Source: an uncultured SAR86 cluster bacterium (GTDB lineage Bacteria; Pseudomonadota; Gammaproteobacteria; Magnimaribacterales; AG-339-G14). Taken from it: a stretch of 64,000 bases of DNA. Of the stretch, positions 44,923-56,222 are shown one piece after another. Numbering within the stretch: position 1 is the stretch's first letter; each line of letters opens with the position of its first letter. The DNA is taken from NCBI GenBank assembly GCA_902632605.1, contig CACPDB010000001.1, positions 62,001-126,000 of the forward strand. The letters are read 5' to 3'. The notes beneath the pieces were generated by a model. That model was not told the DNA's origin. It saw only the letters and a list, made by a program, of their open reading frames with translations, and ran no database searches. The position numbers and the translations under genes are program-made.

Positions 44923-46332
44923 TCAAGAATTTAAGACAAATCTATTTCTACCTCTTCCGGTAGTATAATTAACTCTTGCAATAACAAAAGCTGCCGAAAC
45001 AAAAAGACCAACGGTCAAACCGATCCACATACCAGGTGCCCCAATGGGATCAGAAAAGAAGTCAGTCATTGATAAAGTATATCCAATTGGCATTCCAATA
45101 ATCCAATAAGCGATAAACATAAAAAAGAATAAAATCTGTGTATCTTTAAAACCTCTTAAAGCACCAACGCCGGCGAAGTTAAGCCCGTCTGCAATCTGGA
45201 ATATAGCGGCAATTACTAATAATGTAGCTGCTAAATTCACAATTTCTACATTTGGATTGAAGAAACTAGCAAGGTAATTACCAAACTCTATAAGCATGAA
45301 GGTATTTATAATTGCCAAAAACAAAGCAAAAAACATAGCAAAAAACGAAGAATATCTTGCTCTGTCTAATGAGTTTGACCCTACTAAATTTCCAACTCTA
45401 ACATTTGCTGCTAAGCCTATTGATAGAGGCAACATGAAAGTTAAAGTAGTCACTTGCATGGCAATTGCATGAGCAGAAATAACATTTTCACCAAGTCTGC
45501 TTAAAATCAGACCCGCTCCACTAAAAACAGCTATTTCTATGAATAAGGTTCCTCCAATTGGAATCCCAAGTTTTATGATTTCAGAAATTTGTTTTGGATT
45601 AGGAGCTTCAAAACTCTCAAAAAATCTAATTTCTTTAAAAAACTTTGAAAAATAAATGTACCCAAGAATGATTAGAAGAGAAGACCATGAAGAAATCAAA
45701 AATGCTATACCACAACCTTTTCCACCCAACTCAGGGAAGCCAAACTTACCAAAAATCAGCACATAATTTACTAGAGCGTTTATTAAGACCATCACAACAT
45801 TTATGTAAGTAATGGGAAGTGGTTTTTTCATACCCTCACACATGGATCTCAAGGGTTGAAATAAAAACATTGCAGGAGCACCAATCATCAACCCAAATAA
45901 ATAATCCTTTGTAATGGTCTTCACTTCTTCAGGAGTGCCTAAAATATTTAGAAGTGAATCAGCATTTAACGTATAAATGACAAATAGAAGAATCAAAGGG
46001 ATTGTTAGCCAATAGGATTGCTTTACGATGGGTCCAATTTGCGTAATTTCCTTTGCTCCATAAAATTGAGCAACAAAAGAAGTAATGATAAACAATACTC
46101 CTGCAATCCCAAAATAAGCTGGCCAAAAAAGCATATTGCCTATAGCAACAGCAGCCTGATCAACTGTGTTGTAATTACCAGTCATTAATGCAGAAATTAT
46201 TCCAGTAGCATGAGCTGCCAATTGAGTCAAAAGCATTGGAGTAGCTAATTTTAAATATTCCTTAGCTTCTTCTGATGCTACTGAATTTCTTAAAACGCTA
46301 CCTTCTCTAGAAGTGTTGAAGGTTTCTTTCAT
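44923..46332 (-). CDS. MATE-family multidrug efflux transporter (NorM-like)
   Basis: Twelve-helix inner-membrane antiporter of 469 residues that probably exports cationic compounds or metabolites in exchange for Na+ or H+. MATE signatures include L-K-L-A-T-P-M-L-L-T-Q-L-A and the repeat G-A-L-R-G-F-K-D-T in the second half. A TATGAT on the minus strand (46348-46343), 10 bases from the ATG, may be the -10 element, which implies a very short leader. It is read divergently from the acyltransferase. Confidence 0.9.
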   Translation of the reverse strand: MKETFNTSREGSVLRNSVASEEAKEYLKLATPMLLTQLAAHATGIISALMTGNYNTVDQAAVAIGNMLFWPAYFGIAGVLFIITSFVAQFYGAKEITQIGPIVKQSYWLTIPLILLFVIYTLNADSLLNILGTPEEVKTITKDYLFGLMIGAPAMFLFQPLRSMCEGMKKPLPITYINVVMVLINALVNYVLIFGKFGFPELGGKGCGIAFLISSWSSLLIILGYIYFSKFFKEIRFFESFEAPNPKQISEIIKLGIPIGGTLFIEIAVFSGAGLILSRLGENVISAHAIAMQVTTLTFMLPLSIGLAANVRVGNLVGSNSLDRARYSSFFAMFFALFLAIINTFMLIEFGNYLASFFNPNVEIVNLAATLLVIAAIFQIADGLNFAGVGALRGFKDTQILFFFMFIAYWIIGMPIGYTLSMTDFFSDPIGAPGMWIGLTVGLFVSAAFVIARVNYTTGRGRNRFVLNS

Positions 46333-46378
46333 AGAATCGCTGTATCATACATGATGTAAAAATATCTGGAGGTTAAAA

Positions 46379-47101
46379 ATTAGAAAAGACAATAGACCTT
46401 TTTGGCTTAAAAGAATTCATTGGTGGTTTGACCAACAATACATAAAAAAAATTATCACTCCTCAATTCGATTATTTAGGGACCAGTCCTCTTATTTTAGG
46501 CGTTAAGTATCTTCACGTATCTGGTAAAAATATATCAGTTGGAGATTTTGCTACTTTCATAACATCCCCAGATGCTCATGTTCATATTACTACATGGAAT
46601 GCTGACAAACATGATGGAAAAATAGAAGCAGGCAAGTTTTGTTTGTTTAGTCCGGGAGTAAGAATTTCTGCAGCTACATCAATAAAAATTGGAGATTCAT
46701 GTATGTTTGCCAATGGGGCATACATTTCTGACTCCGATTGGCATGGTATTTATGATAGAGCTTTGCCTGTTGGCAAGTCTTTAGAAGTAGTTTTAGAAGA
46801 CAACGTTTGGATAGGAGATAGTGCAATTGTTAACAAAGGGGTGAGAATTGGAAAAAATAGCATTGTTGGCGCTGGATCGGTAGTGGTAAAAGATGTTCCT
46901 CCAAATGCAGTAGTTGCCGGCAATCCGGCAAAAGTAGTCAAGGAATTAGATGAGAATGAAAAAATGATTTCTAGAGCAGATATGTTTTCTTCTCCTAAAG
47001 AATTAGATGATTTGTATCTCAAAATCGATCAAATCAGTCTTAAAAACAATTCTTTTTTTGGCTGGATAAAAAGCAAGTTGTTGCCCAACAAAAACAATTG
47101 A
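46379..47101 (+). CDS. hexapeptide-repeat acyltransferase, probable ATT start
   Basis: A 240-residue protein whose C-terminal half is a left-handed beta-helix: [34 protein letters not shown] and A-G-N-P-A-K-V-V-K, typical of maltose/galactoside O-acetyltransferase-like enzymes. The frame has no ATG, GTG or TTG until TTG 46643, in mid-domain. Upstream coding reads [22 protein letters not shown], like full-length relatives. An in-frame TAA at 46373 leaves ATT at 46379 as the best start, 6 bases after GGAGG (46368-46372). Substrate is unknown. Confidence 0.8.
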   Translation: MRKDNRPFWLKRIHWWFDQQYIKKIITPQFDYLGTSPLILGVKYLHVSGKNISVGDFATFITSPDAHVHITTWNADKHDGKIEAGKFCLFSPGVRISAATSIKIGDSCMFANGAYISDSDWHGIYDRALPVGKSLEVVLEDNVWIGDSAIVNKGVRIGKNSIVGAGSVVVKDVPPNAVVAGNPAKVVKELDENEKMISRADMFSSPKELDDLYLKIDQISLKNNSFFGWIKSKLLPNKNN

Positions 47102-48204
47102 TGAATATTGTTATTAACAAAGACTTGCAAGAGTTAACTAAAACATTCAAAACTAATTCTAAATTCAACGTTCGAAGTCTTGAATCACATGAAATCTCAA
47201 ATAAATCTATCAAAGATGCCGACGCTGTCTTTTTGAGATCTACGACGAAAATTAACGAAGAATTATTAGATAACACAAACGTAAAATTTGTTGCTTCTTT
47301 AACTTCAGGAGAAGATCACATAAATCAAGATTACTTTGAAAACTCAAATATTTATCTTTCTACAGGTAAGGGCGGAAATGCATTAGCTGTCATTGAATAT
47401 TTACTAAGTGTCTTATCTGTCTTGATTATTGGCAATAAAATTGAGCCTTTTGAGACAAGGATTGGCATTATCGGTTATGGCAATATAGGCAAAAGATTTA
47501 AAAATATTTTGGATGAAATTAATTTTCCTAATTATATTTATGATCCATACTTTCCTGACGTATCCTCTAGTCTTGAAAAAGTATTATCCTCTGGAGTAAT
47601 TTCATTAAACTGCTCTTATTCAAAAACTGGGAAATTTCCATCTCATAATCTTTTAGATATAAATTTTTTAAATGAAATGAAAGATGAACAATTTTTGATT
47701 AATTCTTCACGGGGCGAAGTTTTAAGCGATGAGTACTACTTATCAAAAAAATCGGATAATTTTATTTTTGACGTGTGGCCTAATGAACCCAATCTTAACT
47801 TAACAAAGTTCAAAAAGCCTTTTATCGCAACTCCCCATATTGCTGGAAAAACAATAAGCGCGGAAAATAAATTCAATGAAAAAGCTTTAAGTGAATTTAA
47901 TGATTTCTTTGATGAAAATATAGAGGCAATCGAACCAAAGAAACTTATAGATTTTACGATAGATAATTCCATAGAAGAGGAAATGGAAGTCTTCGGAATT
48001 CCGCCTTCTATCTTTCTAAAAATCTATGATGTCAAAAGAGATGACTTGGCCTTTAAAAGTTTTTTTGAAACAAAAGAAAATCCAAGAGATTTTCAGAAAT
48101 TAAGAACTTCACTTAAAAGGCTAGGTCTCAATAATCATAAAATAGTTAGTGATTTAGGGACTGCAGCTAAATCAAAATTAGAGCTTTTTGGATTCAGACT
48201 TTAA
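47101..48204 (+). CDS. pdxB: erythronate-4-phosphate dehydrogenase
   Basis: Second step of the DXP-dependent pyridoxal phosphate pathway; PLP is the cofactor of IscS. The 367-residue protein has the NAD loop G-I-I-G-Y-G-N-I-G-K at about 120, catalytic Arg in N-S-S-R-G-E, and His in A-T-P-H-I-A-G-K-T. The C-terminal third is the PdxB-specific dimerisation region. ATG at 47101 overlaps the acyltransferase stop; a TTG one codon earlier is possible. Confidence 0.92.
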   Translation: MNIVINKDLQELTKTFKTNSKFNVRSLESHEISNKSIKDADAVFLRSTTKINEELLDNTNVKFVASLTSGEDHINQDYFENSNIYLSTGKGGNALAVIEYLLSVLSVLIIGNKIEPFETRIGIIGYGNIGKRFKNILDEINFPNYIYDPYFPDVSSSLEKVLSSGVISLNCSYSKTGKFPSHNLLDINFLNEMKDEQFLINSSRGEVLSDEYYLSKKSDNFIFDVWPNEPNLNLTKFKKPFIATPHIAGKTISAENKFNEKALSEFNDFFDENIEAIEPKKLIDFTIDNSIEEEMEVFGIPPSIFLKIYDVKRDDLAFKSFFETKENPRDFQKLRTSLKRLGLNNHKIVSDLGTAAKSKLELFGFRL

Positions 48205-48236
48205 GAAAGGTATGAATTGTCTAGTATAATGAATTT

Positions 48237-49148
48237 ATGATTAACCCAAATACTCTTCTTTCTGAAGAAGAAATAGCCATTTTGAGAGATTCTAAGGATT
48301 GGAGGAATTATTTAGCTATTTTTAGTATTTGGGTTCAAATTGCTCTTGGGTTTCTCATTTTTTCTTTTTCACCAAGCATCTTAACCTTTCTAGTTGCCGC
48401 ACTTATTATTGGTACCAGACAGTTTGCTCTGGTAATAATGATGCACGATGGTGCTCATAATTTGATTTCAAAGAATAAAAAGATTAACGACTTTATTTCT
48501 CAGTGGCTTTGCGCCTATCCAATGATGACTGAGACTGTCAATTATAGAAAATATCACCTAAAACATCACAAACATACGGAAACCGATTTGGATCCTGATA
48601 AAAGTCTGACCGATCCTTTTCCAGTGTCAAAGAAAAGCTTTTCTCGAAAAGTATTAAGAGATTTAACTGGTGTAGCTGGTTTGAGGCGTTATTTTGGATA
48701 TTTGTATTCAGCATGGGGCGTGAATGAAAATACTTTTTTCGGACACCTAAGACATTTTGTTTCTTCGCTTTATGGGTTTTTAATTTGTCAGCTAGTAATT
48801 TTTACGACATTAGTTTTTTTTAATGTGCCTTGGCTATATTTACTTTTATGGTGGATACCAAAATTAACAATTTTCAGTTTGTTTTACAGGTTAAGAAGCA
48901 TCTCGGAGCATGCTTGCACATCTGGGCAAAATGACTTTACACATACCAGAACAACTTTATCTTCAAATTTTGTAAGATATTTCATTGCACCTCTTAATGT
49001 AAATTATCATCTTGAGCATCATTTATTTATGTTTTGTCCATGGTATAACCTTCCTAAAGCTCACGAAATTCTCAAAGAAAAAGATTTTTACAAAGATTTA
49101 GAAATTGAAAATGGTTATTTCAACGTTTTTAAAAAAGTAATTATCTAG
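48237..49148 (+). CDS. membrane fatty-acid desaturase family protein
   Basis: Integral-membrane di-iron enzyme of 303 residues. Three histidine boxes are present: H-D-G-A-H (about 78-82), H-L-K-H-H-K-H (about 108-114) and N-Y-H-L-E-H-H near 260. Hydrophobic helices lie between them. Members desaturate or hydroxylate acyl lipids or sphingoid chains; the exact substrate is not clear. It is 32 bases after pdxB and 1 base before msrB. Confidence 0.87.
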   Translation: MINPNTLLSEEEIAILRDSKDWRNYLAIFSIWVQIALGFLIFSFSPSILTFLVAALIIGTRQFALVIMMHDGAHNLISKNKKINDFISQWLCAYPMMTETVNYRKYHLKHHKHTETDLDPDKSLTDPFPVSKKSFSRKVLRDLTGVAGLRRYFGYLYSAWGVNENTFFGHLRHFVSSLYGFLICQLVIFTTLVFFNVPWLYLLLWWIPKLTIFSLFYRLRSISEHACTSGQNDFTHTRTTLSSNFVRYFIAPLNVNYHLEHHLFMFCPWYNLPKAHEILKEKDFYKDLEIENGYFNVFKKVII

Positions 49149-49149
49149 A

Positions 49150-49533
49150 ATGAATAAAGAAGATCTCAAAGGTAAGATTTCTAAAGCATCTTACATAGTC
49201 ACTCAAGAGCATGGAACTGAAGCACCTTTTTCTGGTGAACTTTTGGACACAAAAGAGGAAGGTATTTTTACTTGTGTTTGTTGCGGCAACGAGCTCTTTT
49301 CCTCGGATACAAAATATGATTCCGGAACGGGATGGCCAAGCTTTTGGGATGTTCTTGATGAAAATTCTGTTGGTGAAGAAATTGACAAAAGTCATGGGAT
49401 GATTCGAACAGAAGTGCATTGTCAAAATTGTGGTGCTCATTTAGGACATTTGTTTCCTGATGGACCGATGCCTACAGGAAAAAGGTATTGTATGAATTCA
49501 GTTGCAATGCAGTTTAAAAAATCTGATAAGTAA
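49150..49533 (+). CDS. msrB: peptide-methionine (R)-S-oxide reductase MsrB
   Basis: Reduces the R form of methionine sulfoxide in proteins. The 127 residues have zinc-binding C-V-C-C-G-N and C-Q-N-C-G-A-H, the S-G-T-G-W-P-S-F substrate motif, and the catalytic Cys in R-Y-C-M-N-S. It is slightly shorter than the E. coli enzyme. murJ starts 2 bases downstream. Confidence 0.96.
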   Translation: MNKEDLKGKISKASYIVTQEHGTEAPFSGELLDTKEEGIFTCVCCGNELFSSDTKYDSGTGWPSFWDVLDENSVGEEIDKSHGMIRTEVHCQNCGAHLGHLFPDGPMPTGKRYCMNSVAMQFKKSDK

Positions 49534-49535
49534 AG

Positions 49536-51092
49536 TTGGATTCCTCACAAAGTCAAAAGACTAAAACTTCCCTAAAAACTTTAGTTGTTTCGTTTTGGAC
49601 TTTTATTTCAAGAATATTTGGAGTTTTAAGAGATATAGCAACCACATATGTCTTAGGAGCGGGAGTTGCTCACGATGTATTCGTGGTGATGCTAAAAATA
49701 CCTAACTTATTTAGAAGGCTAGTTGCTGAGGGTGCTTTTAGTCAAGCTTTCATTCCTGTCTTTACAGAATACAAGAATAATCAATCAAGGGAAGAGCTAA
49801 AGAAGCTAGTAGATTTAACTTTTACTGCAATTTCATCATTGGTCTTATTTCTCTGTATTTTATTCATGATTTTTGCTCCGATCGTGGTTTTTATTTTTGC
49901 TCCGGGGTTTTATTTTGATCCGGCAAAAAAAATTCTTGCAATAGAAATCTTAAGAATTACTTTTCCTTACTTATTCTTTGTATCTTTGGTTGCTTTTTTT
50001 GGAGCTATACTTAACTCTTTCAGTCTCTTTTCCATCCCAGCTGCTACTCCTATCGCTTTTAATTTAAGCATAATTATCGGAGCGATATTTTTTACAGATT
50101 TTTTCCAACTTCCGGTTTTGGCTATTGCCTGGGGAGTGTTTTTTGCAGGACTTATTCAATTTTTTATAAATATAATTCCTATCCTCAAACTCAAACTGTT
50201 TCCAAAATTAAAAGTGGATTTTAATCATCCCGGATTAAAAAAAATTTCAATATTAATGCTTCCGGGAATCGTAAGTGGGGGAATAATTCAAATTAACATC
50301 CTTGTAGATACAATTTTCGCATCACTACTAAAAACTGGAAGCCCAACTTGGCTATATCTTTCCGATAGATTAATTCAATTACCTTTAGGAATTTTTGCTA
50401 TTGCTGCAGCTACAGTGATTTTGCCCGCCTTATCAAATGCTGCTGCTCTAAAAAATGATTTGGAATTCAATGAAAAATTTAATTGGGCTCTAAAATTCAT
50501 ATTTATTGTAGGCATACCATCTTCAGTTGGACTATATTTTCTAAGCTCGGAAATCATTAGCGTTTTATTCTTGCGAGGTGAGTTTTCAACCTCAGATGCT
50601 CTTATGACAAGTTACAGTTTAAAGGCATTTTGTTTTGGGTTGATTGCATTTATGGCTATAAAAATTCTTAATGTAGGTTTTTTTGCAAGACAAGATCCCA
50701 AAACTCCAATGTACGTCGCTCTAATTTCTTTGATCCTTAATGTGATTTTTAATTGGTTATTCGCTTTTATGTTGGGCTATGGTCATGTTGGTTTAGCAAT
50801 TGGAAGTGTTATAGCTGCAATAGTTAGCTTTCTTATTCTAAGTTTTATACTCATTAAACGATCAATATTAACTCTGGATGGAGATTCGATGATTTTTATC
50901 TTAAAAATTATTATCAGTTCTTTAGGTTTATTTTTCGGACTGGTTGGTTTTCAAGAACTATTTCCTAACTTTTCTGACTGGAGCTTATTTGTTCAAATTT
51001 TTAATTTGCTCTCCATCATTTTTTTTGGAGCATTTATATATTTTGGTTTAATGTTTGTGTTTGGCTTAAGGATGAGTTTTTTTAAAAATTAA
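49536..51092 (+). CDS. murJ: lipid II flippase MurJ
   Basis: Moves the peptidoglycan precursor lipid II across the inner membrane. The 518 residues form about 14 helices. The motif R-I-F-G-V-L-R-D at about 22-29, followed by the V-F-V-V-M-L-K-I-P-N-L-F-R-R-L segment and A-F-S-Q-A-F-I-P-V, is diagnostic. The start is TTG 2 bases after msrB. rpsT, which often flanks murJ and ribF, is not here. Confidence 0.96.
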   Translation: MDSSQSQKTKTSLKTLVVSFWTFISRIFGVLRDIATTYVLGAGVAHDVFVVMLKIPNLFRRLVAEGAFSQAFIPVFTEYKNNQSREELKKLVDLTFTAISSLVLFLCILFMIFAPIVVFIFAPGFYFDPAKKILAIEILRITFPYLFFVSLVAFFGAILNSFSLFSIPAATPIAFNLSIIIGAIFFTDFFQLPVLAIAWGVFFAGLIQFFINIIPILKLKLFPKLKVDFNHPGLKKISILMLPGIVSGGIIQINILVDTIFASLLKTGSPTWLYLSDRLIQLPLGIFAIAAATVILPALSNAAALKNDLEFNEKFNWALKFIFIVGIPSSVGLYFLSSEIISVLFLRGEFSTSDALMTSYSLKAFCFGLIAFMAIKILNVGFFARQDPKTPMYVALISLILNVIFNWLFAFMLGYGHVGLAIGSVIAAIVSFLILSFILIKRSILTLDGDSMIFILKIIISSLGLFFGLVGFQELFPNFSDWSLFVQIFNLLSIIFFGAFIYFGLMFVFGLRMSFFKN

Positions 51093-52049
51093 ATGTATTT
51101 GATAAGAGGATTAAAAAACTTATCGCTATTCAACGATAGATTTAGCGAAGAAAAACTTGTAGTAACTATCGGCAACTTTGATGGTCTCCATCAAGGCCAT
51201 AAAAAAATAATTCAGGAAATGAAAAATATTTCTCAAAATTCAAACGCTAAAACAATGGTGATATTTACTGAGCCTCATGCAAAGGAATTCTTTTCTATGG
51301 ATAAAGACATCATGGAGCAGCCAGCAAGAATTTCACCTTGGCGTGACAAGTTTAAAAATTTGGAAAATGAAAATGTAGATTTTGCCTTTTTCTTAAAATT
51401 TAATAAGTCTCTTCAAACAATGAGTCCAGAAATATTTATTGATAAAGTTTTGGGATCATTAAATATTAGCAATCTAATGATAGGAGATGATTTCAGATTT
51501 GGACAAGATAGAAAAGGGGACTTTTTGATGCTAAAAGACTGGAGTATGAGTCAGGGTATTTCATTATCAAAATTACCTACTTTTTCAATTGGTACTCGTC
51601 GCGTTAGCAGTACTTGGATTAGAGAGACACTATCTTTGAGTGATTTTTCTTTAGCAAAAAAATTATTGGGTAGACCTTACTCATTTGAAGGTAAAGTTGT
51701 TCATGGAAACAGATTGGGGAGGTCAATAGGTTTTCCAACCGCAAATATATGGCTGCCGAAAAATAATTTGCCTATTAAAGGAGTGTTCTCTGTAAAGATT
51801 TCAATAGATATGTCAGAATTCAAGGGTATTGCCAATATTGGAATCAGACCTACGGTTGGAGGTACCTCTCCAGTGCTAGAAGTTAATATTTTTGATTTTA
51901 AAAAAGAAATATATGGAAAACGTATAAAAGTAGAATTTGTTAAAAAAATAAGAGATGAAAAAAAGTTCGACAGCATTGATGATCTCAAAAAACAAATTGC
52001 AAAAGACGTAAATACTGCCAAAGAACAATTACTTGATGAAGAAAATTAA
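51093..52049 (+). CDS. ribF: bifunctional riboflavin kinase/FAD synthetase
   Basis: Makes FMN and FAD. The 318 residues contain the N-terminal adenylyltransferase site G-N-F-D-G-L-H-Q-G-H at about 27-36 and the C-terminal flavokinase G-R-S-I-G-F-P-T-A-N at about 208. It supplies flavin for SdhA, DadA and others in this window. It starts at the base after the murJ stop and overlaps ileS. Confidence 0.97.
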   Translation: MYLIRGLKNLSLFNDRFSEEKLVVTIGNFDGLHQGHKKIIQEMKNISQNSNAKTMVIFTEPHAKEFFSMDKDIMEQPARISPWRDKFKNLENENVDFAFFLKFNKSLQTMSPEIFIDKVLGSLNISNLMIGDDFRFGQDRKGDFLMLKDWSMSQGISLSKLPTFSIGTRRVSSTWIRETLSLSDFSLAKKLLGRPYSFEGKVVHGNRLGRSIGFPTANIWLPKNNLPIKGVFSVKISIDMSEFKGIANIGIRPTVGGTSPVLEVNIFDFKKEIYGKRIKVEFVKKIRDEKKFDSIDDLKKQIAKDVNTAKEQLLDEEN

Positions 52050-54810
52050 AGATACTTTAAATCTGCCTAAAACCGGATTTTCCATGAAAGCCAATTTGGC
52101 TCAGAAAGAGCCAGAGATGATTAAGTATTGGGAAGAAATTAACCTTTATGACTTGTTGCAAAGTAAAAATAAAGATGGTCCAAATTTTTTATTACACGAT
52201 GGACCACCCTACGCAAATGGTCCGATTCATCTTGGAACAACAAATAATAAGGTGTTGAAAGATATCATTATTAAATTTAAACAACTTCAAGGGTTCAACT
52301 CTCCGTACATTCCGGGCTGGGATTGTCACGGGCTTCCAATTGAATTGAATGTTGAAAAAAAGATTGGAAAGGTAAATGTTGAGGTTCCTGCTGATAAATT
52401 TAGAGAAGAGTGTCGAGAATATGCAAACCAACAAATTGCCATCCAAAGAAATGATTTTAAAAGACTTGGGATTCAAGCGGATTGGAAAAATCCTTACAAA
52501 ACCATGTCCTTTGATTATGAGGCGAATACCATTAGGGCGCTTGGCAAAATAATTGAAGCCAATCATTTAGTAAGAGGAGAAAAACCTGTCTACTGGTGTT
52601 CTGAATGCAAGTCCGCTCTCGCTGAAGCTGAAGTTGAATATTATGATAAAGAATCCAAAGCAATAGATTTTCTCTTTCCATTGCAAAAGGAAGTTCTTGA
52701 AAAATTACTTTCAATAGAGATTAATTCGCCAACTTTTGCTGCATCATGGACTACTACACCCTGGACAGTTCCAAGTAACCAAGCGATTTCTTTCAATCCT
52801 GAGTTTGAATACGAATTAATAGAATTCGAACATGCAAATAATCAAATAGCTGTATTGGTTGCTTCAGCTTTAAAGGAGAGAACTTTAGAAAGAATCGATG
52901 TAGGTTCACACAATGTTTTAGGTAAGTTACTTGGAAGTGCGTTAAACGACATCGAAGCGAATCATCCTTTTTTAAATAGACGATCTTTATTTATTTCTGG
53001 TACGCATGTAACCGATGAAATGGGAACAGGTCTCGTTCATACAGCTCCTGCTCACGGTATGGATGATTATCATGCTTGCCTAGGCAAAGACTTAGATTTT
53101 CGAAGCCCAGTTGATGAAAAAGGTGTATTTATTGAAAGCCAAGAATTCGTTGGTGGACTAAATTTAGAGGATGCAAATAATAGAATTATTGAATTATTAG
53201 CTGAAAAATCTTTATTGCTCAGTAAAAGTACTTATAGACATAGTTTTCCAAATTGTTGGCGTCATAAAATTCCTGTTTTTTTCAGAGCAACACCTCAATG
53301 GTTCATCTCTATGGAAAAGAACTTCCTTCTGCAAAACTCTGGAGAAAAAATAAATGAGATAAATTGGCTCCCTGAGTGGGGAAAATCAAGAATTGAAGGA
53401 ATGATGCAAGAAAGACCAGATTGGTGCATTTCGAGACAACGCTCTTGGGGTGTGCCGTTACCTCTTTTCACTAACAAAGAAACTGGAGATCTTCATCCTA
53501 AAACTCTAGAAATAATAGAAAAAGTTGCACGAGAGGTAGAAAAAAAAGGTATCCAAGCTTGGTATGATATGGAATCAAGTAAGTTAATTGATGATTATGA
53601 ATTATATGAAAAATCTTCTGATATCTTGGATGTCTGGTTTGACTCTGGCGTAACTCATCATTGCGTCTTAGAACAAAGAGAAAATTTATCTTATCCTGCT
53701 GACTTATATTTAGAAGGTTCAGATCAACACAGAGGATGGTTTCAGTCTTCTTTGTTGACTGGCATGGCCATAAATAATGAGGCTCCTTATAGATCAGTTC
53801 TAACGCATGGATTTGTAGTTGATGGTGAAGGAAAAAAACAATCTAAATCTTTGGGTAATACTGTCTCACCTCAATCTGTCTGGAATAAGAAAGGAGCTGA
53901 TATTCTTAGAGCATGGGTAGCCTCATCAGATTTTAGAAATGAAATTTATTTTTCAGATGAAATCCTTGATAGAACGGCGGATTCTTATAGGAGAATCAGA
54001 AATACAATTAGATTTTTGTTATCTAATTTATATGATTTTGATCATCAGAAAGATGTCAGTTTAGATTCAAGAGTGGAAATAGACATATGGATTCTTAAAG
54101 AAGCAGAAAGACTCCAAAATGAAATTATTGAAGATTATTCAAATTATGAGTTTCATTTGGTTTATCAAAAAGTTCTAAATTTTTGTACTAACGAATTGGG
54201 CAGTTTTTATCTGGATATCCTAAAAGACAGACTTTACACTTCAAAAAGTTCTGGCATTGCGAGAATTTCAGCACAAACTACAATAAAAAGCTTATTGGAC
54301 AAATTATTGTTATGGATTGCACCAATCTTAAGTTTTACTGCAGAAGAGGCTTACAAAGAGTTTTATAAGGATAAAAAGTCTATTTTTCTAGAAAGTTTTT
54401 CATCAGCCTCAGAAGATATATCCCTAACTTTAGATGAAGATTCTTGGAAAGTACTAAATGAAATAAAAATTGAAGCAAACAAGCTTTTGGAAGAAAAAAG
54501 AAATGATGGAATTATTGGCTCCTCTCTAGATGCTGAAGTAAAAATCTTCTGTAACTCTGAGACCTTTTTAAGATTAAGTCCTTGTATTGATGAGTTGAAA
54601 TTTCTTTTAATTGTTTCAGACGTTTCCTTAGAGGTCGCCGACGACGACGGACAATCTTCTATTTCAATTGAAGTAAAACCCTCTGATTTAGAAAAATGTG
54701 AGCGTTGCTGGCACCATACGGGAAATCTCAAAAAGATTTTAGATTCAAATCTATGCCCTAGGTGCATAGAAAACGTTGAGGGCGAGGGTGAAAAAAGGAA
54801 GTTTTTTTAA
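52036..54810 (+). CDS. ileS: isoleucyl-tRNA synthetase
   Basis: Charges tRNA-Ile and edits valine. The 924-residue protein has the class [12 protein letters not shown] (HIGH) motif at about 56, the editing domain with T-T-P-W-T-V-P-S-N, and K-Q-S-K-S-L-G-N as the KMSKS loop (Gln for Met). The C-terminal zinc finger C-E-R-C-W-H...C-P-R-C is complete. ATG 52036 is chosen; a TTG one codon earlier is possible. It overlaps ribF by 14 bases and lspA by 23. Confidence 0.97.
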   Translation: MKKIKDTLNLPKTGFSMKANLAQKEPEMIKYWEEINLYDLLQSKNKDGPNFLLHDGPPYANGPIHLGTTNNKVLKDIIIKFKQLQGFNSPYIPGWDCHGLPIELNVEKKIGKVNVEVPADKFREECREYANQQIAIQRNDFKRLGIQADWKNPYKTMSFDYEANTIRALGKIIEANHLVRGEKPVYWCSECKSALAEAEVEYYDKESKAIDFLFPLQKEVLEKLLSIEINSPTFAASWTTTPWTVPSNQAISFNPEFEYELIEFEHANNQIAVLVASALKERTLERIDVGSHNVLGKLLGSALNDIEANHPFLNRRSLFISGTHVTDEMGTGLVHTAPAHGMDDYHACLGKDLDFRSPVDEKGVFIESQEFVGGLNLEDANNRIIELLAEKSLLLSKSTYRHSFPNCWRHKIPVFFRATPQWFISMEKNFLLQNSGEKINEINWLPEWGKSRIEGMMQERPDWCISRQRSWGVPLPLFTNKETGDLHPKTLEIIEKVAREVEKKGIQAWYDMESSKLIDDYELYEKSSDILDVWFDSGVTHHCVLEQRENLSYPADLYLEGSDQHRGWFQSSLLTGMAINNEAPYRSVLTHGFVVDGEGKKQSKSLGNTVSPQSVWNKKGADILRAWVASSDFRNEIYFSDEILDRTADSYRRIRNTIRFLLSNLYDFDHQKDVSLDSRVEIDIWILKEAERLQNEIIEDYSNYEFHLVYQKVLNFCTNELGSFYLDILKDRLYTSKSSGIARISAQTTIKSLLDKLLLWIAPILSFTAEEAYKEFYKDKKSIFLESFSSASEDISLTLDEDSWKVLNEIKIEANKLLEEKRNDGIIGSSLDAEVKIFCNSETFLRLSPCIDELKFLLIVSDVSLEVADDDGQSSISIEVKPSDLEKCERCWHHTGNLKKILDSNLCPRCIENVEGEGEKRKFF

Positions 54811-55291
54811 AACACAAAAATTATTCTTTCTGATCGCGTTGATTCTTTGTTTAGTATTTTTTGATCAATTCTCAAAATACTTAATTGAGGCAAGCTTTAA
54901 TCTTTTCGAGTCTACAAACATACTTCCTTACTTAAACTTCACTTTTATAAAAAATTTTGGTGGCGCTTTTAATTTATTCAACGATGCTTCTCTTAACTTA
55001 GGATTGATATTTATTTTGTTAGTTTCTTTAATTTGTTTTTATCTTCTTTTGGCAATTTTTACCAATCTTGTATTCAAAGAAATTCTTTTCAAAGAAAGAG
55101 TCTTTTGGAGCTTAATTCTTGCAGGGGGGTTAGGAAATCTTCTGGATAGAATTACAAGAGGCTATGTTGTAGATTTTATTGATATAACGTTTAACCCCTA
55201 TGTATTTAATTTAGCTGACTGCTTCGTGACATTAGGTATAATTTTATTAATTATTGACTCTTTTTTAGTTCATAAATCTAATGCAAAGTAA
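54788..55291 (+). CDS. lspA: lipoprotein signal peptidase
   Basis: Cleaves prolipoprotein signal peptides in the inner membrane; substrates here include Pal, BamB and BamC. From GTG 54788 it is 167 residues with four helices, the first Asp motif in [14 protein letters not shown] and the second catalytic site G-N-L-L-D-R-I...V-V-D-F-I-D. GTG is preferred over TTG 54776 because TGAGGG stands 5 bases before it. fkpB, often next, is absent. Confidence 0.94.
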   Translation: MKKGSFFKTQKLFFLIALILCLVFFDQFSKYLIEASFNLFESTNILPYLNFTFIKNFGGAFNLFNDASLNLGLIFILLVSLICFYLLLAIFTNLVFKEILFKERVFWSLILAGGLGNLLDRITRGYVVDFIDITFNPYVFNLADCFVTLGIILLIIDSFLVHKSNAK

Positions 55292-56222
55292 GATCATCAA
55301 GTTAGCTAATCCTAGAGGCTTTTGTGCTGGAGTTGATAGGGCTATAGACATTGTAAATATTGCCCTGGATAAATTTGGACCACCTGTTTATGTGAGACAT
55401 GAAGTTGTACATAACCGAAAGGTAGTACAAGATTTAAAAATTCGTGGAGCTAGATTTGTTGATAATCTTGAAGAAGTTCCTGAAGGATCTGTAACAATTT
55501 TTTCAGCGCATGGTGTATCTGAAAATGTTGAATCCCAAGCAAAGAAATATAATTTAAATTTCTTCGATGCTACTTGCCCTCTTGTAACTAAAGTACACAT
55601 GGAAGTAATTAAATATGCCCAACAGGGAAAGGACGTTATTATGATAGGTCATAAAAACCATCCTGAAGTAGAGGGAACTCTTGGTAGATTTCCAAAAAAA
55701 AGTATAGGGAAAATATATCTTGTTGAAGATGAAAATGATGCTAAAAGCATAAATATTTCTCAGCCATCTAACTTAGCATTAGTGACTCAAACAACACTTT
55801 CAGTTGATGACACAGAGCAAATTATAGATATTCTAAAAAAAAGGTTTCCTGAAATTAAATCACCAAATGCAGATGATATTTGTTATGCAACACAAAACCG
55901 TCAAGATGCTGTGAAACAGCTTGCATTGGAAACAGATTTCATAATTGTGGTTGGTTCAGAAAATAGTTCCAATTCAAATAGACTGAAAGAACTTGCTGAG
56001 CTTATGGGTACTAAATCTTGTCTAGTAGATCATGTTTCTCAACTTTCTGAAAAATCATTAAAAAGTGCAACTAAATTAGGCATCACTTCAGGAGCTTCTG
56101 CTCCAGAGGAACTTGTTAAAGAGATAATTTCTTACTGTAAAGATTATGGATTTTCCGTAGTTGAAGAAATTGAAGGGCTTCAAGAAAATATATCTTTCAA
56201 ATTACCAAAAGAACTTAGATGA
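55281..56222 (+). CDS. ispH: 4-hydroxy-3-methylbut-2-enyl diphosphate reductase
   Basis: Last step of the MEP pathway, yielding IPP and DMAPP with a [4Fe-4S] cluster. The 313 residues have the three cluster cysteines in [17 protein letters not shown] and I-C-Y-A-T-Q-N-R-Q. It overlaps lspA by 11 bases and dadA by 4. Confidence 0.97.
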   Translation: MQSKIIKLANPRGFCAGVDRAIDIVNIALDKFGPPVYVRHEVVHNRKVVQDLKIRGARFVDNLEEVPEGSVTIFSAHGVSENVESQAKKYNLNFFDATCPLVTKVHMEVIKYAQQGKDVIMIGHKNHPEVEGTLGRFPKKSIGKIYLVEDENDAKSINISQPSNLALVTQTTLSVDDTEQIIDILKKRFPEIKSPNADDICYATQNRQDAVKQLALETDFIIVVGSENSSNSNRLKELAELMGTKSCLVDHVSQLSEKSLKSATKLGITSGASAPEELVKEIISYCKDYGFSVVEEIEGLQENISFKLPKELR

